NCBI RefSeq assembly: GCF_016744255.1
Contig: NZ_JADGES010000025.1
Coordinates: forward strand, 1 to 38,035
Direction of reading: 5' to 3'
Length of the DNA: 38,035 nucleotides
Source: Maribacter sp.
Lineage (GTDB): Bacteria; Bacteroidota; Bacteroidia; Flavobacteriales; Flavobacteriaceae
The notes under the pieces were generated by a model that was given only the letters and a program-made list of their open reading frames with translations, was not told the DNA's origin and ran no database searches. This document shows, in pieces, positions 18,077 through 26,193 of the stretch (its first letter is position 1; the number at the start of each line of letters is the position of its first letter). Position numbers and translations under genes: made by a program.

Positions 18077-20303
18077 AAAAGGACAGAGTGATTCCTAGAT
18101 TTATGTTTCTGCCCATATTAGATACACCATCTCCCTTTAATCTAGATAGGTGAGATATATAATTTGTATTTAATAAATTATCTGCACTTAATCTTAGGTC
18201 TGTTTTTAATTTAAATATAGTAATAGAATTTCCTATACCAAGATTTAGAATGTTATAATTATCTGTAGGCGTTTCAAAATTACTCACTTTATCTTGTTTA
18301 AAATACGACTTAAGAGTAGCGAATACATAACCCTTTGTAATACCTAAAGCATCTTTATTCATTTCTACTCTTAAAGTATTGGTCCAATTATTAGCAGGAA
18401 TCAAGGGTAGATTAGCATCATTACCGTCTTCACCTATAACAGAGGCATAACTACTTTCTATATGCAACCAATCTAATGGGTGTGGGTGTAAATGGAAACC
18501 TAGTTCTGCTCCATAAAGTGTAGCATCTTGTTGCAAATAAGTAAAAACATTATCCGAATCTATTACTTGCCCATTGGGAGCTAAGTAAATGTAATCTGCA
18601 ATATTGTTGTAAAAACCATTGGCATAAAATTCTATATGCTTGTTTTTATATTCATACGCAATATCGACTTGTAAATTTTTCTCATTATTTAAAGTACTGT
18701 TCCCTACTTCGTATCTATTAGTACCCTCATGTACTCCATTAGAACTAAGTTCTGCTAAATTTGGGGCTCTAAAACCAGAAGCAAGATTAATACGTAAAAT
18801 ATTATTTTCTCCAAGATTAGTTTTATATCCTAATGAGGCATTAAAACTTGGGAAATCCTTATTTAAACCAGCAATGTACCCTTCTTCGCTTGGTATTCCA
18901 TGGGTTTCACTACTTAAAGATCTATGGTCATAACGCACTCCCAACTGAATACCGTTAGTATTAAAATGAATATGAGAGGTTAATAAAATACCTATGTCAT
19001 TAGTAATTGCATCTGGAATTAATATTTCTTCTCCAGAATTGGAGTTAGTCTGGTGCATTCCTTGGATACCAGCAATGGTCTCTACAATTCCTATATGCGG
19101 TAAATGGTATTGCAAATTATAGCTCCATGTTTCTAGATCCATCTCTAATGCGGTTTCTATTTCACCGTTTCCTTCATGGTCTTCAAATTCCTTTCTATTA
19201 TTGGCTGTATAGCCTAAAATTGCTTCTAGACTAGAATTTTTAAAAAAGAAATTGTTCTTAGAACTTAAGATATGACTTGTAATTTCTTGGTACGGAGCAT
19301 TGGCTTTTCTAGAGGTGCTTTGTTCTCCTATTTCTTCAGCTATTCCCAATTCGGATATATTATAGTTATATCTAAGCTCTGTTTTAAAGGTTCTATTTTG
19401 GTACCCTAATCCCGTTTTAATATCTTTTTCTTTAAAACGTGAATTTGTAACTCTATCTCCATCACCAGTTTTATAATCTATGTGAGAAGCAATACCTGCT
19501 CTAATTAAGAACTTAAGTTTATCACCAGATGTTTTTATTCCAATATTACTATTACTGCCTCTTGTATTTGTGTAATAGTTGTAATTAGCATTGCCAAAAG
19601 TTTTATTTTTAGCTGCAAATTTTTCTGGATTAATGTAAAGTACACCTCCTAGAGCATCCGAACCATAGAGTAGGGAGGCAGGGCCCTTTATAACTTCTAC
19701 GCTTTCAATACCAGAATCACTAATACCTAACCCATGTTCATCACCAAATTGTTGATTTTCTAGGCGTATTCCCTGCGTATATACTAAAACTCTGTTAGAA
19801 CTGAGCCCTCTAATTACGGGTTTGCCAATTCCTAGACCAGTAGATACAATTTCTACACCTGGAATACTCGTAATTCCTTGTGATAAGGTTACAGTTCCTT
19901 GCTCTTTCATTTTTTGAATGCTTTGCCGTTCAATTTTCATTACATTTTCACTCTGTAATTTATGAAAAGGAGTAGATACAATTACCTCTTCCATTTCTAT
20001 GGCACTAGGAACCATATCCATATTTAAAGTTGTAATTGGGGTGTTGATAACGACTGTTTTTGTGATAGTCTGGAATCCTAAATAGGAAACTACCATAATG
20101 AATTTACCATTAGGTAGGTTGGTGAATTCATAAGAGCCATTTTCGTTACTGATTGTTCCTTTATCTAATTTAGAAATGTAAATGGAGACCTCCATTAGCG
20201 GGTCTTTATTCTCTGAATTGGTAATTATTCCCTTAAGGGTATTTTGGCTAAATGCACTAAAATATAGCATAGCCATTAACAATGAAAGTGTAATACGCTT
20301 CAT
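18075..20303 (-). CDS. TonB-dependent outer membrane receptor, probably metal-related
   Basis: 742 residues. Signal peptide to about residue 19 (LLMAMLYFSAFSQ), then a carboxypeptidase-regulatory-like beta domain (LKGIITNSENKDPLMEVSIY ... YLGFQ) to about 95, a plug domain (VTLSQGITSIPGVEIVSTGL, RGLSSNRVLVYTQGIRLENQ, IESVEVIKGPASLLYGSDAL) and a C-terminal beta barrel ending in NLGITLSF. It takes a ligand across the outer membrane using TonB energy. The length (shorter than SusC) and the plug sequence resemble ZnuD-like receptors for zinc or related ligands. That, plus the small His/Cys-rich exported protein encoded 53 bases upstream, points to a metal or metal chelate. No SusD is present. The ligand assignment is inference. 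Confidence 0.88.
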   Translation of the reverse strand: MKRITLSLLMAMLYFSAFSQNTLKGIITNSENKDPLMEVSIYISKLDKGTISNENGSYEFTNLPNGKFIMVVSYLGFQTITKTVVINTPITTLNMDMVPSAIEMEEVIVSTPFHKLQSENVMKIERQSIQKMKEQGTVTLSQGITSIPGVEIVSTGLGIGKPVIRGLSSNRVLVYTQGIRLENQQFGDEHGLGISDSGIESVEVIKGPASLLYGSDALGGVLYINPEKFAAKNKTFGNANYNYYTNTRGSNSNIGIKTSGDKLKFLIRAGIASHIDYKTGDGDRVTNSRFKEKDIKTGLGYQNRTFKTELRYNYNISELGIAEEIGEQSTSRKANAPYQEITSHILSSKNNFFFKNSSLEAILGYTANNRKEFEDHEGNGEIETALEMDLETWSYNLQYHLPHIGIVETIAGIQGMHQTNSNSGEEILIPDAITNDIGILLTSHIHFNTNGIQLGVRYDHRSLSSETHGIPSEEGYIAGLNKDFPSFNASLGYKTNLGENNILRINLASGFRAPNLAELSSNGVHEGTNRYEVGNSTLNNEKNLQVDIAYEYKNKHIEFYANGFYNNIADYIYLAPNGQVIDSDNVFTYLQQDATLYGAELGFHLHPHPLDWLHIESSYASVIGEDGNDANLPLIPANNWTNTLRVEMNKDALGITKGYVFATLKSYFKQDKVSNFETPTDNYNILNLGIGNSITIFKLKTDLRLSADNLLNTNYISHLSRLKGDGVSNMGRNINLGITLSF

Positions 20304-20356
20304 TCTATTAATGATTTAAATTAAATAATAAATTTGATTTTAATTCGAAAATAAAA

Positions 20357-20686
20357 CTACGCGCAAGGTGGCCCTCTAAGGGAAAAATGAAGTTTTTGGT
20401 ATTTACTTAAAAAAGAATATTGATTTTTGTATTTTTTCTTAACAGTAAGAAAAGAAAAGGTGGGAACCTCTATAAATGGAGGCTGAAACTGTACTGTAAC
20501 TTTATATTTTTGAAAATCACAATCTAATTCTACTTTGTGTATATGAAGTTTTCCAAAACTATGGCAAACTAATTCTTCATGATCCGTAAACGCATGAGAA
20601 ATTTTTACTGCGGATGGAGCAAGCAGACTTGTTACAAATAATATTGTAAAAAGAGTATTAAGGATATTTTTTCTACAAAACTTCAC
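20357..20686 (-). CDS. Small exported His/Cys-containing protein upstream of the receptor
   Basis: 109 residues. An N-terminal hydrophobic segment (residues 9-24, LNTLFTILFVTSLLAP) acts as signal peptide or anchor. The remainder holds possible metal ligands in close order: HAF, DHEE, VCHSF, HIH, DCDF. The protein ends in SLRGPPCA. Short proteins of this look with an RGPP ending precede TonB-dependent receptors in other Bacteroidetes, as I recall, but I cannot name a family with certainty. The gene is 53 bases before the receptor gene on the same strand. I infer a periplasmic partner in metal uptake or sensing. Confidence 0.65.
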   Translation of the reverse strand: MKFCRKNILNTLFTILFVTSLLAPSAVKISHAFTDHEELVCHSFGKLHIHKVELDCDFQKYKVTVQFQPPFIEVPTFSFLTVKKKYKNQYSFLSKYQKLHFSLRGPPCA

Positions 20687-20734
20687 GTCACTAATTTACT
20701 CAAAAAAGAAAGGTAATAGTAATATGCGGGAAGA

Positions 20735-21052
20735 TTACTTTAATAAAAACCCTAAACCTAATCTATGAATCATTTTCTTTTCAAAATTCCAAAAGAATTT
20801 AAACTGACCAAATAGCCAACCAAATACCACCAATAAAACTTGATAAATAGGGAATATAACCAAGATTCTTAAGGTTACATATATAATACCTCCCCACCAA
20901 TTTTCAGAAAAAGATTCTCTTACTAACCCAATAGAATTAAGGATTGGTTTTGCTAAAAAAACCGCAGCAGAACCTGTTACTGAGAAAACAATAAGTATTA
21001 AAATTATTTGAAAATTAGAGTCTACACCCCAACGTTGTTTCAATTTTTCCAT
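20735..21052 (-). CDS. Small membrane protein, DUF6787-like
   Basis: 105 residues with two clear membrane helices: about 15-36 (FQIILILIVFSVTGSAAVFL) and 58-85 (IYVTLRILVIFPIYQVLLVV). The N-terminus MEKLKQRWGVDSNFQ, the segment SVTGSAAVFLAKP and the C-terminal FGQFKFFWNFEKKMIHRLG correspond to what I recall as the DUF6787 family of Bacteroidetes. The function is unknown. It lies 35 bases after the lipoprotein gene at 21088 and probably shares its transcript. Confidence 0.72.
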   Translation of the reverse strand: MEKLKQRWGVDSNFQIILILIVFSVTGSAAVFLAKPILNSIGLVRESFSENWWGGIIYVTLRILVIFPIYQVLLVVFGWLFGQFKFFWNFEKKMIHRLGLGFLLK

Positions 21053-21087
21053 GAATAGAATTAAAATATGGTCTGCAAATATACTTT

Positions 21088-21543
21088 TTAAATACGAGGC
21101 AGAAAAGCTCCTAATCGCTGATTGTATTTTCTTTGGAAATAGATAAAATAATTATACAATTTATAATTTACATCATATCCATAATCTATATGTGCTTGGT
21201 AATCTATTTGCAATTCGTATAAATTAGAGTCGTACACTTGAGGCTGTAAAACACGTCTATTCCACTCTGCAACATAAATTTGGTTTCTATTCTCCATATA
21301 AGATTGGGAATAGTAGCCTTTTGCTTTGGCTGTGCTTTGTAACCAGAAATTATATCCAGATTCAATTATGGTTATTTCATACTCTGTTTTATCACTACTA
21401 ATAGTTATGGTATCTCCTTTGGTTTGTGTAAAAGCCGTTTTCTCTTTGTCCGAAATAGAAATAGCTTTGCTAGTACTATTGCAACTCCAAATTAGGAAGG
21501 ATATAAGCCCAATAACAATGGTGTATAATATGTTTTTTTTCAT
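21088..21543 (-). CDS. Lipoprotein, DUF6146-like
   Basis: 151 residues. The signal peptide MKKNILYTIVIGLISFLIWSC places the lipidated cysteine at residue 21. The strongly patterned C-terminal half (YYSQSYMENRNQIYVAEWN, LYELQIDYQAHIDYGYDVN, YFIYFQRKYNQRLGAFLPRI) matches what I recall as DUF6146, found almost only in Flavobacteriia. The function is unknown; the aromatic, tyrosine-rich end suggests a compact surface or periplasmic domain. Upstream is the terminator of the DUF937 gene, so this gene begins a new unit. Confidence 0.78.
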   Translation of the reverse strand: MKKNILYTIVIGLISFLIWSCNSTSKAISISDKEKTAFTQTKGDTITISSDKTEYEITIIESGYNFWLQSTAKAKGYYSQSYMENRNQIYVAEWNRRVLQPQVYDSNLYELQIDYQAHIDYGYDVNYKLYNYFIYFQRKYNQRLGAFLPRI

Positions 21544-21584
21544 CTTTACAGTGGCGTAATAGAGTTTGTGAAACTATAAGGTAC

Positions 21585-21619
21585 AAAAAAAAGCTGTTCG
21601 ATTTTCACAAACAGCCTTT
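21585..21619 (-). terminator. Intrinsic terminator after the DUF937 gene
   Basis: On the minus strand, AAAGGCTGTT-10-AACAGCTTTT (stem with one G-U pair) runs into a stretch of eight T. It closes the minus-strand unit that ends with the DUF937 gene at 21642. Confidence 0.8.
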
Positions 21620-21641
21620 CTTAGTATACTGTACTACGATT

Positions 21642-22280
21642 TTATTTACCAAATAAACCTCCTAAAAGGCCACCAAGTCCGCCAGCGCTTTTGTTTCCGC
21701 CAAGAACCATACCTGCAACATCATCTAAAATACTACCATCACCATCCGAATCAAGGAAAGACTCAATTAATGATTGTTGTTGACCAGCATTATTGCCGCC
21801 ACCTAACAATCCACCAAGAACATCACCAATACCATTGGCATCGCTAACATTTTGTTGTTTTGCTTGTTTTCCTAGAAGACCCATTAAAAGAGGGGCAGCT
21901 ACTTTTAATATTGTAGCAACACTACCAGCATCCATACCAGATTTTTGGCTTAGTGCATTTTGTACTTGTGGTTGTTTATTTCCTAGAACGTGACCTAGAA
22001 TTCCGGCGCCATCATCCATTACAGATTGATCAACACCACCACCAAAGAAACCTCCAAGGTTATCTAAGATACCGCCATCATGTTTACTAGAAAGTGCAGA
22101 CATAAGTCCTTGAGCTCCTTCTGGAGTAGCTGCATTTCTTTTCATTGCTCCCATAAGAACTGGCATTGCCATGCTCAATAATCCAGCAGTTCCACTTTCC
22201 GATTGTCCTGTTTGTCCAGCAACGCCGCTGATTAATTGTTTGCCCATTGGGCTGTTTAATAAGTCTAATAATCCTGACAT
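21642..22280 (-). CDS. DUF937 domain protein
   Basis: 212 residues. It begins MSGLLDLLNSPMGKQLISGV, the typical DUF937 opening, and contains repeated glycine-rich helical units (GLLSMAMPVLMGAMKRNAA, ILKVAAPLLMGLLGKQAK, GGLLGGL). There is no signal peptide and no strong membrane helix. The two PxLMGxLxK units look like internal duplication of the same helix pair. Function is unknown for the family. It follows serA by 56 bases and is ended by a clear terminator, so it is likely the last gene of the acyl-CoA reductase-serC-serA transcript. Confidence 0.87.
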   Translation of the reverse strand: MSGLLDLLNSPMGKQLISGVAGQTGQSESGTAGLLSMAMPVLMGAMKRNAATPEGAQGLMSALSSKHDGGILDNLGGFFGGGVDQSVMDDGAGILGHVLGNKQPQVQNALSQKSGMDAGSVATILKVAAPLLMGLLGKQAKQQNVSDANGIGDVLGGLLGGGNNAGQQQSLIESFLDSDGDGSILDDVAGMVLGGNKSAGGLGGLLGGLFGK

Positions 22281-22336
22281 GTTATAGTTAATTTAATTAA
22301 TGTTCTAATGTTTTAAATTTAAAGCATTTTTAAATA

Positions 22337-23290
22337 TTATGCTTTAAAAATATCTATTATTTGCGTTGCAAGTTCCATGCCAATTCTATTTTGCGCTTCA
22401 ACAGTAGAAGCACCAATATGTGGACTCAACGAAATATTAGGGTGCATTAATATTCTTATTTCAGGTTTTGGCTCCGACTCAAACACATCTAAGCCAGCAA
22501 AAGAAACTTTTCCATTATCTAATTCTTCAACTAAAGCAACTTCATCAATCGCTCCACCTCTTGCTGTATTTATGATTCCCACACCATTTTTCATTACAGT
22601 AAAATCTTTTTTATTAATAGTATATGCTTTTTGTGCAGGGACGTGTAATGTAATATAATCGGAAGATTTTAATACTTCTTCTTTAGATTGACTTTCAAAA
22701 TTAAAGGTAACCGATTGTCCATCAAAAAAGGATAATTCAATACTGGCTTTATCTAAAGCAGGGTCATGGTAAACCACATTCATTCCAAAACCAAGTGCTA
22801 TTTTTGCTGTTTCTTGACCTATTCTACCAAAACCTATTATTCCTAGCGTTTTATTCCGTAATTCTATACCACCAGAATAACTTTTTTTAAGCTTTTTAAA
22901 TTGACTATCGCCATCTAAAGGCATATTACGGTTTGCATCATATAAAAAGCGAACACCGCTAAGTAAATGAGCAAAAGCAAGTTCTGCTACAGAAGACGAA
23001 GAAGCCTCGGGTGTATTAATTACTTTAATTCCTTTTTTCTCGGCATAAGAAACATCAATATTATCTAGCCCTATACCACCGCGACCAATTAATTTTAGAC
23101 CAGAACACTGGTCTATAAGTTCTTTGGTTACTTTAGTAGCACTACGAACAAGTAGAACTGAAACTTTTTTCTCATTTATATAGTTAGCCAATTGTTCTTG
23201 GGCTACAGTAGTGGTCAAAACATTAAAACCTTTAGATTCTAAAGTAGAAACACCTATGGCAGAAATGCCATCATTTGCTAAAATTGTCAT
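22337..23290 (-). CDS. serA: D-3-phosphoglycerate dehydrogenase, short form
   Basis: 317 residues of the D-2-hydroxyacid dehydrogenase family. The NAD-binding motif is GIIGFGRIGQE, with the catalytic Arg in NTARGGAIDE, the Glu in FESEP and the His in SPHIGAST. It oxidises 3-phosphoglycerate to 3-phosphohydroxypyruvate, the first step of serine synthesis. The protein stops after the catalytic and NAD domains: the ACT and intervening domains that give serine feedback in longer SerA proteins are absent. The position 48 bases after serC supports the assignment over other 2-hydroxyacid dehydrogenases. Confidence 0.88.
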   Translation of the reverse strand: MTILANDGISAIGVSTLESKGFNVLTTTVAQEQLANYINEKKVSVLLVRSATKVTKELIDQCSGLKLIGRGGIGLDNIDVSYAEKKGIKVINTPEASSSSVAELAFAHLLSGVRFLYDANRNMPLDGDSQFKKLKKSYSGGIELRNKTLGIIGFGRIGQETAKIALGFGMNVVYHDPALDKASIELSFFDGQSVTFNFESQSKEEVLKSSDYITLHVPAQKAYTINKKDFTVMKNGVGIINTARGGAIDEVALVEELDNGKVSFAGLDVFESEPKPEIRILMHPNISLSPHIGASTVEAQNRIGMELATQIIDIFKA

Positions 23291-23338
23291 GTATAACTTT
23301 TAAATTATGTAGTAGGGGGTTTGTATTTAATTTTCCTG

Positions 23339-24403
23339 TTATCCTTTTCTTTCCATTTCGCTCATTACATCTACCAACACGCCTACGCTATCTAAAGAAA
23401 GGGCATTGTACATAGAAGCTCTATAGCCACCAACGGAACGGTGACCGCTTAGACCACTTATACCTGCTTCTTGAAGCATAGTCTCAAAAGAGCCTTTTAA
23501 TTTGTCATCGGAGAGATTAAAGGTGGCATTCATATTAGAACGGTCCGCTTTATTTGCATAACCTTTAAATACAGGGTTTAGTTCAATTTCTGAATATAGC
23601 AATCGAGCTTTTTTATCATTAATCTCTTCGATAGCAGAAATTCCGCCTAAATTTTTGAGCCAGTCTAAAGTTAACATAGAAGTATATACGGCAAAGACAG
23701 AAGGAGTGTTAAACATACTTTCTTTATTAATATGTACTTGATAATCTAACATAGAGGGAATAGTACGAGATACTTTTCCTAAAATATCTTGTTTTACAAT
23801 AACTAAAGTAGTTCCTGCTGGACCCATATTTTTTTGCGCACCAGCATAGATTAAATCAAACTGAGAAAAATCTAGTTGTCTAGAAAAAATATCAGAACTC
23901 ATGTCACAAACTAAAGGAGCATCCGTTTTTGGGAATTTTTTTATTTGGGTTCCAAAAATAGTATTGTTTGATGTAAGGTGTAAATAATCTAAACCTTTAG
24001 GAATTGTATATCCTTTAGGGATGTATTTAAAATTTTCATCTTTAGAAGAGCCAACTTCCATAACGTCTCCAAAAATTTTAGCTTCTTTAATGGCTTTGTC
24101 ACTCCAAGTTCCGGTATTTAAATAACCAGCTTTGTTTTCTAATAGGTTATAAGCAACCATTAAAAATTCTAGACTTGCACCACCTTGTAAAAAAAGCGCT
24201 TCATAACCCTGTCCTTCTAATCCTAATAATTCTAAAGCAAGGGATCTTGCTTTTTCCATTACAGCAACAAAATCTTTACTTCTATGCGATATTTCTACTA
24301 AGGATAACCCAGAACCATTAAAATCCATTACTGCTTCTGATGCTTGAAGTAAAACTTCTTTAGGCAGTATACAAGGCCCTGCACTAAAATTATGTTTTTT
24401 CAT
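23339..24403 (-). CDS. serC: Phosphoserine aminotransferase
   Basis: 354 residues, normal length. The opening KKHNFSAGPCILPKEVL and the PLP-binding lysine in DLIYAGAQKNMGPAGTT are diagnostic of SerC. Also conserved are FLQGGASLEF and SGHRSVGGYRASMYNA. It converts 3-phosphohydroxypyruvate to phosphoserine with glutamate (and may serve pyridoxal synthesis). It sits directly before serA, so the two give two consecutive steps of serine synthesis in one unit. Confidence 0.95.
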   Translation of the reverse strand: MKKHNFSAGPCILPKEVLLQASEAVMDFNGSGLSLVEISHRSKDFVAVMEKARSLALELLGLEGQGYEALFLQGGASLEFLMVAYNLLENKAGYLNTGTWSDKAIKEAKIFGDVMEVGSSKDENFKYIPKGYTIPKGLDYLHLTSNNTIFGTQIKKFPKTDAPLVCDMSSDIFSRQLDFSQFDLIYAGAQKNMGPAGTTLVIVKQDILGKVSRTIPSMLDYQVHINKESMFNTPSVFAVYTSMLTLDWLKNLGGISAIEEINDKKARLLYSEIELNPVFKGYANKADRSNMNATFNLSDDKLKGSFETMLQEAGISGLSGHRSVGGYRASMYNALSLDSVGVLVDVMSEMERKG

Positions 24404-24496
24404 ATATAATATTTTTATTTAGATATCTGATTTAGTAAATTTTAAGAGCCTGTAAAAATACTAAGAATCTAGCTTATGAGCGCAACCCTTATAACT

Positions 24497-25558
24497 CTAT
24501 ATTGTAATTAGAAATGAAACCGTATCTATATGGTCTGCATATTCCGATAGTTGGGGCTTTTGTGTTTTTCCAAAAGTAATTTCATCTTTCGTGAAATTAC
24601 GAGACACAATACATTGTAATTTTTCTTCGTCGGTTTTCAATGTCTTTTTTAATTCTTCCAAAGAGTTATATTCTTCGTAAAATAAAGTTGCGATAGGAGA
24701 CCCATAACTAGTATCTTCTTTTAGCATTAAAAAACCATTATCTAATATTTTAAACTCACTCATTAAATAAACAGCCTTGTTATAGTCGTAATTATTGGCA
24801 TATTTATTTTGATTTATAATAGGATGATTTTCATAAATAGATTTATAAAAGGTATCGAAATTATATCCTTTAGGGACAAATAATTTAGAAACACTTCTAC
24901 AGCCTAAGCCGTAGTACATAAAAATATCATCTCCCAAAGCTTTTAGTTCTTCTTTGGTTTCATTGCCTGTTAAAACAGCTACAGAATATCTATTCTTTCT
25001 TATAATGTTAGGCCCTTTACTAAAATAATGCTCAAAATAACGTGCGGTGTTATTGCTTCCAGTGGCAATAACCGCGTCGAAATTTTCTAATTTACCTTCT
25101 GTAAAAACTATTTCCTCTTTTAAGGTAGGTTCTACAAATACTAAATACTTGGCAATAAAAGGAAATATTATTTTGTCATTAGAAGACAGTCTAACCAGCG
25201 CTTTGTTACCAGTAATGAGGACTGTTAAAAAATCATGAAAGCCAACCAGGGGAATGTTTCCTGCCAATATTAAAGCAACCTTCTTTTCTTTGTTAGTACT
25301 TAAATCATAGTTTTTTAACCATGTGTTTAAATTTTCTTCTGTTAAAAGATTACCCCAGCTCTCTATACTAAGTAGTACATTTTCTTTAGTAAACCAACCA
25401 TTATGATGTTTGGCTGATTCTACTATTTCTAAAAAATCTTCTTTCCATGATATATCATTTTTTGAAGAATTAGCGTTATTATTTGCATATTGACAAAACT
25501 CTTGGAAGAATGCTCCAAGTTTAACAAAAGCGGTTAATCTTAACTTATGGTGTATCAT
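24497..25558 (-). CDS. LuxC-type acyl-CoA reductase
   Basis: 353 residues. It belongs to the aldehyde dehydrogenase-like LuxC family: GNIPLVGFHDFLTVLITGNK, ATGSNNTARYFEHYF and YGLGCRSVSKLFVPKG, the latter with the catalytic cysteine near residue 218. The family reduces activated fatty acyl groups to aldehydes with NADPH. No lux genes are nearby, so a role in fatty aldehyde or lipid metabolism is more likely than light production. It is the first gene of the minus-strand unit leading into serC and serA and has its own promoter, which faces the ferredoxin promoter. Confidence 0.88.
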   Translation of the reverse strand: MIHHKLRLTAFVKLGAFFQEFCQYANNNANSSKNDISWKEDFLEIVESAKHHNGWFTKENVLLSIESWGNLLTEENLNTWLKNYDLSTNKEKKVALILAGNIPLVGFHDFLTVLITGNKALVRLSSNDKIIFPFIAKYLVFVEPTLKEEIVFTEGKLENFDAVIATGSNNTARYFEHYFSKGPNIIRKNRYSVAVLTGNETKEELKALGDDIFMYYGLGCRSVSKLFVPKGYNFDTFYKSIYENHPIINQNKYANNYDYNKAVYLMSEFKILDNGFLMLKEDTSYGSPIATLFYEEYNSLEELKKTLKTDEEKLQCIVSRNFTKDEITFGKTQKPQLSEYADHIDTVSFLITI

Positions 25559-25562
25559 TATA

Positions 25563-25594
25563 TTTGTAAAAGATTTTATTTGGCATTAACTTTG
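25563..25594 (+). promoter_or_regulatory. Promoter of the ferredoxin gene
   Basis: TTTG at 25563-25566, exactly 20 bases, TAACTTTG at 25587-25594. Full match to the Bacteroidetes consensus with the same spacing as the tRNA-His promoter. Expected start near 25601. Confidence 0.8.
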
Positions 25595-25596
25595 CG

Positions 25597-25628
25597 CAAA
25601 AGTATTGATACTGTAATCTTGAAACAAG
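25597..25628 (-). promoter_or_regulatory. Promoter of the acyl-CoA reductase-serC-serA unit
   Basis: On the minus strand CTTG (25625-25628), 20 bases, TACTTTTG (25597-25604). It faces the ferredoxin promoter, the two -7 boxes being only 2 bases apart. Confidence 0.72.
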
Positions 25629-25668
25629 TTAAGAGCAAGTAAATTCAGTAGTAAAGAAAAACAAAATT

Positions 25669-26022
25669 ATGGCGATTATTATAACAGATGAGTGTATAAA
25701 TTGTGGGGCTTGTGAGCCCGAATGCCCAAATACAGCTATTTATGAGGGGGCAGACGAATGGCGTTATAATGATGGTACCTCTTTAAAAGGGAATATTGTC
25801 TTGCCAAATGGTAAAGAGGTAAACGCAGATGACGTACAAGAACCAATCAGTGATGAAGTGTATTATATCTCTCCAGATAAGTGTACGGAATGTATGGGTT
25901 TCCATGAAGAGCCACAGTGTGCTGCAGTTTGTCCTGTAGATTGCTGTGTTCCGGATGAAGACCATCAAGAAACAGAAGAAGAGTTGTTAGGAAAGCAAAA
26001 ATTTATGCATCCTGATGGATAA
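25669..26022 (+). CDS. Two-cluster 4Fe-4S ferredoxin
   Basis: 117 residues. The first cluster motif is [12 protein letters not shown] (Cys9, 12, 15, 19). The second is [18 protein letters not shown], where the third cysteine is displaced by 8 residues (CxxC-x8-C-x3-CP), as in the YfhL/Allochromatium-type ferredoxins. A loop of about 35 residues separates the two halves. It carries electrons at low potential in the cytoplasm; the partner enzyme is unknown. It is alone on the plus strand, with its own promoter and terminator, divergent from the acyl-CoA reductase gene. Confidence 0.93.
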   Translation: MAIIITDECINCGACEPECPNTAIYEGADEWRYNDGTSLKGNIVLPNGKEVNADDVQEPISDEVYYISPDKCTECMGFHEEPQCAAVCPVDCCVPDEDHQETEEELLGKQKFMHPDG

Positions 26023-26050
26023 GAATTAAAAACTCCTTAGATACTATATA

Positions 26051-26084
26051 AAAACCCGAACTAAATTTTAGTTCGGGTTTTTTG
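26051..26084 (+). terminator. Intrinsic terminator after the ferredoxin gene
   Basis: AAACCCGAACTAAA and its complement form a stem of about 12-14 bases followed by six T. The mirror A run means it could also work on the minus strand. Confidence 0.88.
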
Positions 26085-26134
26085 TTCTATTTTTTTAAGA
26101 AAATATGTAGCTTATCTTTTTTAAAGTAAGAGCA

Positions 26135-26152
26135 GCTATCCAAAGGGATAGC
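26135..26152 (-). terminator. Hairpin after the last receptor gene
   Basis: GCTATCC-AAAG-GGATAGC, 7-base arms, 42 bases beyond the receptor stop on the minus strand. There is no T run directly after the stem, so termination is uncertain. Confidence 0.35.
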
Positions 26153-26193
26153 CACCCCGTCTACTAATTAAAAATAAACTGAAACTTTAAATC

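Noticed and set aside
24497..25558. Bioluminescence gene luxC
   Set aside because: Only the acyl reductase is present; luxA, luxB, luxD and luxE are absent. LuxC-type reductases are common in non-luminous Flavobacteriia.
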